Part shown: one piece after another, positions 1 through 5,586 of the stretch
Numbering within the stretch: the stretch's first letter is position 1
How the letters are laid out: each line of letters starts with the position of its first letter
NCBI GenBank assembly: GCA_002496725.1
Contig: DALI01000031.1
Location: 1-12,581 of the forward strand
DNA from: Euryarchaeota archaeon UBA181
GTDB taxonomy: Archaea; Thermoplasmatota; Poseidoniia; Poseidoniales; Thalassarchaeaceae
Length of the DNA: 12,581 nucleotides
Reading direction: 5' to 3'
Position numbers and translations under genes: made by a program
Notes under the pieces: generated by a model
Seen by the model: the letters and a program-made list of their open reading frames with translations, nothing else
The model's database searches: none
What the model was told of the DNA's origin: nothing

Positions 1-1
1 G

Positions 2-418
2 CCACCCGCGTCCTCGCCCGCAGTACACAACGTGATGATCGCAAACACCAGCAAGGACACCAAACCCGAGCTGCGGGTCCGCAGGATGATGAGGGAGGCC
101 GGGTACCCCGGCTACAGGCTCCACTGGAGGATAGACGACGAGGATGGTAGGTACGTCTGCAGGCCGGACATCACATACCCAGGTAGGAAGCTGGCGATAT
201 TCGTCCACGGGTGCTTCTGGCACAGGTGTCCGACATGCAACCTAGGATTACCGAAGACCAATTCGGATTACTGGGGACAGAAGTTTGAGAGGAACGTGGA
301 GAGGGACAAGCGAAAGGAGGCCACTCTCATTGATCTTGGTTGGAGTGTTCATACGATATGGGAATGCGAGATTGGCGGGATAGAACATATCAGCAAGTTA
401 GAGATAGAGTGGTTTTAG
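2..418 (+). CDS. vsr: Very short patch repair (Vsr) mismatch endonuclease, 5' partial
   Basis: Vsr nicks DNA beside T:G mismatches produced when 5-methylcytosine deaminates, starting short-patch repair. Counting from the GTG at base 32, the family signatures are visible: SKDTKPEL (7-14), RPD (44-46, catalytic Asp46), the FVHGCFWHRCPTC block (57-69) with Cys/His ligands for the structural zinc, PKTN..YW (74-81), N..RD (88-92), and a C-terminal IWEC. The frame stays open upstream to base 2 and reads SPAVHNVMIA, which resembles the usual pre-domain of the family (SPxVRxxM). The true start is therefore probably outside the window and GTG 32 is only a minimal start. The gene faces the R-M operon tail to tail, with one gene between. 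Its natural partner is the cytosine-5 methyltransferase at 2700-4127. GC is about 61% in the first 240 bases and about 44% in the next 240 by hand count. Confidence 0.93.
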   Translation, partial: PPASSPAVHNVMIANTSKDTKPELRVRRMMREAGYPGYRLHWRIDDEDGRYVCRPDITYPGRKLAIFVHGCFWHRCPTCNLGLPKTNSDYWGQKFERNVERDKRKEATLIDLGWSVHTIWECEIGGIEHISKLEIEWF

Positions 419-424
419 GAGTTG
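417..424 (+). promoter_or_regulatory. Putative ribosome-binding site of the acidic hypothetical gene
   Basis: AGGAGTTG differs by one base from AGGAGGTG, the complement of the 16S rRNA 3' end. It overlaps the vsr stop codon and ends 9 nt before the ATG at 434. This spacing favours ATG 434 over the TTG at 422, which lies inside the motif. Confidence 0.4.
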
Positions 425-433
425 TCCGTCAAT

Positions 434-1117
434 ATGCATTCAGGAATTATAAATGAGATTGCAAAGGGGATAATCGCTAAAGTTTGGGAAAATGGAGGGC
501 CAGCGTCGGATGGTTTCGGTTCTTTTTGGGAATTCTTTGGGGAGGAAGCATACGAAGAAATCAGGAATGAGGGATGGCCTGAAGAATTAACACAGCTAGA
601 AATCTCAGTCATCAGTTACCGGATGTGGAGTTCTTTGGACTATCGGTTTGGAAAGTATTACGAATGGTATATGATTTTGTACGACCTTTGTAGGGACCCG
701 ATTTTTGGGCATGTCTTGCTGGATGCTTACGGATCTGTTTTGGGTGATTATTCTGAAAACGCGGGCATGTATGACGTAGCAAATGAAGCGTGGCATGAGT
801 TTCTCTCAGAGGGGCACTTTCCCGAGAAAACAGAGCTTTTGCTAATTGATCGATGGGTCGTGGCATTTTCCGATGAGGGGATCTATACAGATGGGCCCAA
901 TGAAGGTAGGTTCGATTCTCATGAAGACTTCTTGGATTATTTCATCTATGAAATTGGGGTATATGGGAGAGAGAAGGTTTTGGAGAGAGTGAGGCATGAG
1001 CTTTTTCTGGCTAGTGCTGGCAGGTTTTATTTTGATGGCGAGGAGATTAGAAGAGAAGTTCGTGATGAAGAAAGGGAAATGGCCCTCGATGAGCTTCAGA
1101 ATTTATTAGATGCGTGA
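434..1117 (+). CDS. Hypothetical acidic protein downstream of vsr
   Basis: I do not recognise this family. From ATG 434 it is 227 residues; a TTG at 422 would add four more. It is strikingly acidic: by hand count about 49 Asp/Glu against about 19 Lys/Arg, so the net charge is near -30. It is rich in aromatic residues (WEFF, YYEWYMILYDL) and ends in a charged helical segment (EEIRREVRDEEREMALDELQ). There is no signal peptide, membrane span, Cys cluster or nucleotide-binding loop. It follows vsr with almost no gap, so the two are probably co-transcribed, and its stop lies 3 nt from the stop of the convergent GIY-YIG nuclease gene. Possible roles include a small cytosolic accessory or immunity protein of the island, or a DNA-mimic-like anti-restriction protein. 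The latter rests only on charge and position. That it is a real gene is well supported by the closely packed neighbours and coherent sequence; the function is unknown. Confidence 0.8.
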   Translation: MHSGIINEIAKGIIAKVWENGGPASDGFGSFWEFFGEEAYEEIRNEGWPEELTQLEISVISYRMWSSLDYRFGKYYEWYMILYDLCRDPIFGHVLLDAYGSVLGDYSENAGMYDVANEAWHEFLSEGHFPEKTELLLIDRWVVAFSDEGIYTDGPNEGRFDSHEDFLDYFIYEIGVYGREKVLERVRHELFLASAGRFYFDGEEIRREVRDEEREMALDELQNLLDA

Positions 1118-1120
1118 TTT

Positions 1121-1726
1121 CTAAAGCTTGTTGATGATGTCCGTAACGATATCAGTGTCGATTTTGAACCACTCACCGGATCTTCTCGTTGCTGAGTGGG
1201 AAGCTAGTTTGTGTGCCAGTGCCTCGCTTACTCGTCGGTCTAGTACCCGTGTCGAGCAAAGAACCGCGAAGTCCCTGTGTGGTGAATACATCTGGTATGC
1301 TGTGTGTCTCTTCAGCAAATCTATTGTCATCCCGATTTTAACCCAGCCCTCCCAAGAGCGGTTCGTTATGGCGTATACGAACCCAGAGCCGTCGTCTGAC
1401 TCCGATTCGATGACCAGTTGTTGCTCAACTAAATCAATCGGCCTGATTGAATATTCGTAGTTTCTTTTGGGCTTCCTAGTCCTGAGATTAACCCAGACAT
1501 TGCTTTGTGGAAAGTCGTCCCTACCTGGACTCAGCCTCACCGCGTTCGTCACCAACCTGTGCCAACGTGGCCGTTTTGGCTCCGATTTCAACGGGGACAT
1601 ATCCCAGTCAGTGAAGTCACTATACTCTGACTCTAGTAGGCGGATTAGTTCCTTTACCTCGTACCATTTTCCAGGTTCCATTGATTTCTCTAGGATTTTC
1701 ATTATCGATTCTTGATTTAGGTTCAT
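1121..1726 (-). CDS. GIY-YIG (T5orf172/MUG113-like) nuclease, candidate restriction endonuclease
   Basis: A 201-residue protein. Residues about 19-82 look like a small winged-helix-type DNA-binding domain (GKWYEVKELIRLLESEY, then RWHRLVTNAVRLSPG). Residues 115-190 form a GIY-YIG nuclease fold of the T5orf172/MUG113 type: GFVYAI (115-120, the GIY strand), WVKIGMT (128-134, the YIG strand), catalytic-type Arg140, then Glu168 in SEALAHKL and GEWF (184-187), either of which may supply the metal-binding Glu. GIY-YIG type II restriction enzymes such as Eco29kI and Hpy188I are known. The gene is the last of the leftward R-M operon; its ATG overlaps the dam-type stop by 4 bp (ATGA), and GGAGG lies 6 nt upstream. 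Its position makes it the likely restriction partner of the adenine methyltransferase. It could instead be a repair or accessory nuclease. The fold is well supported; the restriction role is inferred from context. Confidence 0.82.
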   Translation of the reverse strand: MNLNQESIMKILEKSMEPGKWYEVKELIRLLESEYSDFTDWDMSPLKSEPKRPRWHRLVTNAVRLSPGRDDFPQSNVWVNLRTRKPKRNYEYSIRPIDLVEQQLVIESESDDGSGFVYAITNRSWEGWVKIGMTIDLLKRHTAYQMYSPHRDFAVLCSTRVLDRRVSEALAHKLASHSATRRSGEWFKIDTDIVTDIINKL

Positions 1727-2700
1727 GTTTGGCCTCCGTAGTTAGTGACAAGAATCTCCGTGATTGTTCCCCTCCCTGCACCATCTGAATTAATGGCTCT
1801 GTTCGCTAAAACTCTTCGGATATTGAATTCAGAGTATAGTTCATCGAAGAATTCGTCATTATCATCGGTGTTCTTCGGATCGCTGTTACTGAGCATTACC
1901 TTAGCCCCCCTCTGATGCAGTTCTCTGAAAGCTCCCGCCAACGTCTCCTGCTCGGCATCGCCGAATGTCGCCTTGTGATAGTCTGTGAAAGAGGGAGTTC
2001 CAGGAAGTGGTCGGTACGGCGGGTCGAAGTAGACGAGCGTCTTTTCATCGGCCATCTCTAGGTTGTCCTCATAGCTCCCTACGGATATCTTCACGTCTCT
2101 GAGGATTCGGCTTACTGCTCTAAGGTTGTCCTCCGCTACGATATCTGGCTTGGCGTAACGGCCGTGCGGGACGTTGAATTTGCCGGAGCTGTTAACCCGA
2201 TAGAGCCCGTTGAAGCATGTCCGGTTGAGGAATACCGTCATCGCGGCCCTACGGACCCATCTGTCTGTCATTCTCCTACGGAAGCTGGTACCATTCCTCA
2301 GATACCGATCCTCGTCCCAAGCGTCCTCGTTGTACTCCTCTCGGATGCGCTTGTACATCGATATCCTCTCTCCCTCCTTGTCGCCCTGCTGTGTGGGTGG
2401 CAGGGGGAGGTACTCGTCCGCTAGCGTTTGCAGCTCCTCGATGAGGGCCCCCACTCTCGTCTTGATGACCCTATAGAGGACGAAGAGGTCCCAGTTGTAG
2501 TCGGAGATGTAGTAGTTAGCCAGGGTTTTGCCATATCTCTGCTTCATGTGGAAGAAGACGGCCCCTCCTCCCACCATGGGCTCGACGTAGGTAGCAATAT
2601 CTCCACTGATCAGCTCGGCAGGCAGGTTGGCATCGATGACATCGAGAAGCTGTCTTTTACCACCTGCCCATTTCAATACTGGCCTCGGTGATGATGACAT
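1723..2700 (-). CDS. dam: DNA adenine-N6 methyltransferase, Dam (D12) family
   Basis: It transfers a methyl group from S-adenosylmethionine to adenine N6 in duplex DNA. At 325 residues it is a full-length class-alpha Dam/DpnM-type enzyme. The visible motifs are LKWAGGKRQLL (9-19, SAM binding), YVEPMVGGGAVFF (38-50, motif I), FLNRTCFNGLYRVN followed by GKFNVPHG (157-180, Dam hallmark), DPPY (226-229, motif IV catalytic) and FTDYHKATF (238-246). The Dam/DpnII resemblance suggests a GATC-like target, which is inference. It is third in the leftward operon: its ATG shares one base with the preceding TAA (TAATG) and its TGA overlaps the next ATG. It is the likely protective methylase for the GIY-YIG nuclease. 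Composition is uneven: the 5' half is GC-rich (about 62% in 2341-2460) and the 3' end AT-rich (about 35% in 1801-1860), unlike a uniformly inherited gene. Confidence 0.93.
   Translation of the reverse strand: MSSSPRPVLKWAGGKRQLLDVIDANLPAELISGDIATYVEPMVGGGAVFFHMKQRYGKTLANYYISDYNWDLFVLYRVIKTRVGALIEELQTLADEYLPLPPTQQGDKEGERISMYKRIREEYNEDAWDEDRYLRNGTSFRRRMTDRWVRRAAMTVFLNRTCFNGLYRVNSSGKFNVPHGRYAKPDIVAEDNLRAVSRILRDVKISVGSYEDNLEMADEKTLVYFDPPYRPLPGTPSFTDYHKATFGDAEQETLAGAFRELHQRGAKVMLSNSDPKNTDDNDEFFDELYSEFNIRRVLANRAINSDGAGRGTITEILVTNYGGQT
1733..1737 (-). promoter_or_regulatory. Ribosome-binding site of the GIY-YIG nuclease gene
   Basis: On the minus strand GGAGG lies 6 nt before the ATG at 1726, inside the 3' end of the dam-type gene. 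Together with the ATGA stop/start overlap it fixes this start and points to translational coupling. Confidence 0.6.
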
Positions 2701-4127
2701 TAGGTATCAACTCCATTATGAAGTAATGTCGCTATGTATGGCGCCAATCTCTGGATAATCCCCACAACCAACGCATTGCCCATCAGGAAGCCCCTTCTGG
2801 AGTCTGAAGTCCCTTCCAATTTAGTCCAATCAGGGGGAAAGCCGTTCAAACGCTCCAACTCAACTGGCATCAATCTTCTATATTTCCCTGGTTCATATTC
2901 AATGACATGCCTCATTCTAGATACGGACTTTCCTATTTCAGCAGTAACCACGGTTCGTGAGGGATTTGAGAGTGAGTCTGGGAAGGCCATCTTGCCAGCA
3001 GTATAGTTGTATATGATCCCACTTTCAACCCCTAATTTATATCCAGAACTATTACGGCTGCGTGTCCAACTATTACTATCATATTCTTTAGTCAATACCT
3101 GATAATATTCCCAAAGGTTCATTCCGTTGCCTGCATCGATAGCTAAGGCAATATCCATATCTGCTTTACGAATTCTCCATTCCTTTTGTTCACCTTTTAT
3201 GTAGCGATATTTTCTCAATTTTTCCTTATCTACGACTTCATAATCGGGATTATGTAAAGTTTCAACCACGTCACCCAATTTCTGATTCTTGCCTGCATAA
3301 TCGGCCTTGGTTTTAGCCGTTAACATGTAATGATTGTTCCCTTCATCCACCCATGCATATCCAGTATTCTTGTATGGTGATTTATTACGTGGATTCGGTT
3401 CTAGAATTATCTTAATCTTCTCTCTCGGTGATTTTCCTGTGATTGGAAATGATTCAGCAAATGGTCCATCTGATCCAAGCCATTGCTTGATTTCGCCAGG
3501 AGTAACAGGAGTTGGTACTAAACCCCGCAGATAGGCGATGATGAAAACCCGCTTTCGTTTTTGTGGAAATCCATAGTCAGCAGCGTTGATGACTCGCCAT
3601 TCGACATCATAACCTAAGTCTAGTAAATCGTTCAGAATCACTGTGAAATTGAGACCCCGATGGGCGGCGGGGGAATTCAGTAATCGGGGTACATTTTCTA
3701 AGAGTACGATCCGGGGTTTGGGTTCAGCTTCATCGATAATTCTGCGAATCGATGTCCAGAGTTTACCCTTCTCACCTTTGATTCCCATCTCTCCAGAACG
3801 GGTCCGAGCAACAGAATAGTCTTGGCAAGGGAATCCCCCACATAGTAAATCATGAGCAGGGATTTGTGAACTTGATACTTCTTCAATATTTATATTCGTT
3901 AAAACCTCATTACTACCATTAGAAAACACCCGGCTATCTTGTAGTTCCTCCTCTAGATTCCAACGATTGGCGTAAATTTCCGCGGCATGTTGGCGATTAG
4001 ATGATGGTTCCCACTGATTTGCCCAAATAACTCTGAAGGGGCCTTTTTTTCTCGACCCTGGTCGCCCCTCGAGGCCTAGTCTGAAACCGCCTACTCCTGC
4101 GAACAACTCGGCGGCAGTGAGTGTCAT
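2700..4127 (-). CDS. dcm: DNA cytosine-5 methyltransferase
   Basis: It methylates cytosine at C5 within a specific site. From the ATG at 4127 it has 475 residues, and motif I (AAELFAGVGGFRLGLE) begins at residue 5, as is normal for the family. Motif IV is GGFPCQDYS with catalytic Cys101, motif VI LENV (143-146), motif VIII QKRKRVF (189-195), motif IX PVELERLNGFPPDW, and motif X GNALVVGIIQRL near the C-terminus. The roughly 200-residue stretch between motifs VIII and IX would be the target recognition region, so specificity cannot be read directly. A TTG at 4187, directly abutting the stop of the endonuclease gene, would add 20 residues lying ahead of motif I; I prefer ATG 4127, although neither start has a clear Shine-Dalgarno match. 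The gene is second in the R-M operon after the BamHI/BglII-like endonuclease, its probable partner. Its 5mC product explains a nearby vsr. Confidence 0.94.
   Translation of the reverse strand: MTLTAAELFAGVGGFRLGLEGRPGSRKKGPFRVIWANQWEPSSNRQHAAEIYANRWNLEEELQDSRVFSNGSNEVLTNINIEEVSSSQIPAHDLLCGGFPCQDYSVARTRSGEMGIKGEKGKLWTSIRRIIDEAEPKPRIVLLENVPRLLNSPAAHRGLNFTVILNDLLDLGYDVEWRVINAADYGFPQKRKRVFIIAYLRGLVPTPVTPGEIKQWLGSDGPFAESFPITGKSPREKIKIILEPNPRNKSPYKNTGYAWVDEGNNHYMLTAKTKADYAGKNQKLGDVVETLHNPDYEVVDKEKLRKYRYIKGEQKEWRIRKADMDIALAIDAGNGMNLWEYYQVLTKEYDSNSWTRSRNSSGYKLGVESGIIYNYTAGKMAFPDSLSNPSRTVVTAEIGKSVSRMRHVIEYEPGKYRRLMPVELERLNGFPPDWTKLEGTSDSRRGFLMGNALVVGIIQRLAPYIATLLHNGVDT
2706..2714 (-). promoter_or_regulatory. 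Ribosome-binding site of the adenine methyltransferase gene
   Basis: On the minus strand GGAGTTGAT, one mismatch from GGAGGTGAT, ends 5 nt before the ATG at 2700. It lies within the last codons of the cytosine methyltransferase gene and supports the ATG as the real start. Confidence 0.5.
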
Positions 4128-4187
4128 ACAACATTGGTTATGCTCGGGGTTAATGAAGACTCCGATCGACGATGTTATCAGACCCAA

Positions 4188-4847
4188 TTAGAAGAGTTTG
4201 TCCTCGTGTCTGGCCACAAAGTCATCCCAGAAATCCTTGGATTGGCTTTTCCATGGGCTCTTTTCCCCTACTTCTAAATCTCGATTGGGATACCAATTGG
4301 GCTCCAATGCATAGCAATCAATGTCTTGACTTCTGTCGGGTTCAATTCCCAATAGGAGTACAGGGACGGAAATTGAGCCCTTGGATTCGTCCAGTACTTT
4401 TTTGACGCCCTCAAAAGAATAGATTCCTTCAATCTCCTTGCTAAAATTATCCTTCCCACATGGGACAATTAGGATACCAACGTCATACGTACCAATCACT
4501 TTCATGTAGATGAATTTGAACAAATCTCTGAAAATTGATGCCACATTTCCAAATTCAACTTCCACGAAAACATTGAGACCGCTGTCTAATTTCTTTGAGA
4601 AGTCCCCCTCTACACCCTTACCTAAAGTTGGATCGACGAGCGGGTCTTTTTCCCAACCCCATTCCCCGTGCATTTTATGTCTAAACATTGCATTGAGTAT
4701 TTTCTGATTTACAGGATATTTTTCCGAAACATAACCAGGGCACATGGGTGCTCGGATTTGACTGACAAAATTTTCAATTTCGGCCAATTCTTTGGTTGAA
4801 TTCAATAGGTGATCGGAGAGGTTGATTGAATATTTTTGCACGCCCAT
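4188..4847 (-). CDS. Type II restriction endonuclease, BamHI/BglII-like PD-(D/E)XK
   Basis: A 219-residue protein, close in size to BamHI and BglII. The core reads GDF (81-83) and then VFVEVEFGN (93-101), with RDLFKF (107-112) in the next helix. This gives a D82...E96-x-E98 active site, the E-x-E variant seen in BamHI rather than the more common E-x-K. The beta strand after the helix is YDVGILIVP (121-129). The gene opens the leftward operon, and its TAA is followed directly by the reading frame of the cytosine-5 methyltransferase, the expected cognate modification enzyme. No controller (C) protein gene is seen, and the endonuclease is encoded before its methylase, which is unusual for safe establishment. 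There is no Shine-Dalgarno match; a TATA-like box lies 26 nt upstream. Cleavage site unknown. A non-restriction PD-(D/E)XK nuclease is possible, but the partner gene argues for restriction. Confidence 0.85.
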   Translation of the reverse strand: MGVQKYSINLSDHLLNSTKELAEIENFVSQIRAPMCPGYVSEKYPVNQKILNAMFRHKMHGEWGWEKDPLVDPTLGKGVEGDFSKKLDSGLNVFVEVEFGNVASIFRDLFKFIYMKVIGTYDVGILIVPCGKDNFSKEIEGIYSFEGVKKVLDESKGSISVPVLLLGIEPDRSQDIDCYALEPNWYPNRDLEVGEKSPWKSQSKDFWDDFVARHEDKLF

Positions 4848-4869
4848 GTCCTAAGCACCATTCCGAAGG

Positions 4870-4876
4870 TAAATAA
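4870..4876 (-). promoter_or_regulatory. Putative archaeal BoxA (TATA) of the leftward R-M operon
   Basis: On the minus strand CTTATTTAC contains TTATTTA, centred 26 nt before the ATG at 4847. In archaea this places the transcription start at or next to the start codon, giving a leaderless transcript, which agrees with the missing Shine-Dalgarno match. It lies in the only divergent intergenic region of the window. Confidence 0.38.
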
Positions 4877-4890
4877 GCCGTTGGGGGACA

Positions 4891-4896
4891 TTAAAA
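4891..4896 (+). promoter_or_regulatory. Weak TATA-like element before the PD-(D/E)XK nuclease gene
   Basis: TTAAAA is centred about 22 nt before the ATG at 4916, slightly close for a leaderless archaeal promoter. A TTAAGGA at 4907-4913 resembles a ribosome-binding site but sits only 2 nt from the ATG. One of the two probably serves this gene; neither is convincing alone. Confidence 0.2.
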
Positions 4897-4915
4897 TCAC
4901 ATAGGGTTAAGGAAA

Positions 4916-5548
4916 ATGCGACGATTTTCTCGACCGGCCTTTGGCCGTGATTCACATCGCGAACGTGCGGTGGCGGAGTACCTAGATTACCATCTGTATC
5001 CAAAGCACTTCCAGAGTACAGGCAGGGTCAATGACAAGGAAAGGCAATTGGCAGGAATCGATTTGTTCGCAACACACAAAGACATTGAAGGTGAAATGAA
5101 AATCGATGAGAAGGCTGCGACATCGTGGGCCCACAAGATGGATCTCAAGACCTTTGCTTTTGAGCTGCAATGGATGCTTGATGGTAGAGAGATGGGAGGG
5201 TGGTTCATGGACATGAATCAATACAGAGAAACTACCCATTGGATGTGTATCTGGCCCCGGACGATGGGAGAGCCACTAGAGAAGATGGAAGATATCGTAC
5301 GTGCGGAAGTGATGCTTGTTGGTGTGAAAGTCTTACGAAGATGGGTTAGAAAGGGGGCATCAAGAAAATCGGGGTTTCTGGAGGACGTGATTGACCGGTT
5401 ACGAAATGGTGAGGATGACGAATTACAATGGGCAGGCCTTCGCGTTCGAATTTCTAGGAATCTTCCTGAGCAACCGATAAACCTACTGATACCACGTGAG
5501 AAGCTTCGTGAATTGAGCGGGGGTATGGTTTGGAATCTGTCAAAATAG
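4916..5548 (+). CDS. PD-(D/E)XK-type nuclease of the SNF2/GHL-ATPase module
   Basis: A 210-residue soluble protein. Residues 44-85 look like a restriction-endonuclease-fold core: QLAGIDLFA with Asp49, GEMKIDEKAA with Asp64, Glu65 and Lys66, and KTFAFELQW with Glu83. The combination GIDL...IDEKA...TFAFEL resembles a widespread but poorly characterised group of PD-(D/E)XK-like proteins; the following segment GGWFMDMNQYRETTHWMCIWP fits the continuing beta sheet. The C-terminal half (about 120-210) is basic and helical (VKVLRRWVRKGASRKSG) and may bind nucleic acid or a partner. No DNA-recognition domain or methylase follows it directly, so it is more likely an effector nuclease of the downstream ATPases than a classic type II enzyme. 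It starts the rightward module, divergent from the R-M operon, with 38 nt before the SNF2 gene. Fold assignment is from motifs only. Confidence 0.72.
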   Translation: MRRFSRPAFGRDSHRERAVAEYLDYHLYPKHFQSTGRVNDKERQLAGIDLFATHKDIEGEMKIDEKAATSWAHKMDLKTFAFELQWMLDGREMGGWFMDMNQYRETTHWMCIWPRTMGEPLEKMEDIVRAEVMLVGVKVLRRWVRKGASRKSGFLEDVIDRLRNGEDDELQWAGLRVRISRNLPEQPINLLIPREKLRELSGGMVWNLSK

Positions 5549-5553
5549 GTAGA

Positions 5554-5559
5554 TTTATC
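5554..5559 (+). promoter_or_regulatory. Possible TATA-like element before the SNF2 gene
   Basis: TTTATC (in GATTTATCGATTTTT) is centred about 30 nt before the GTG at 5587. There is no Shine-Dalgarno match at that start, so a separate leaderless or nearly leaderless transcript is possible in addition to read-through from the nuclease gene. Confidence 0.25.
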
Positions 5560-5586
5560 GATTTTTCACACCGCTTCAATTAAACA

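Noticed and set aside
1115..1123. Terminator between the convergent genes
   Set aside because: Only 3 nt separate the two stop codons, with no hairpin or T-run; any termination must occur inside the opposing genes.
1128..1715. Two plus-strand open frames opposite the GIY-YIG nuclease gene
   Set aside because: The minus-strand frame has the GIY-YIG motifs, a GGAGG site and operon overlap; the plus-strand frames have no such support.
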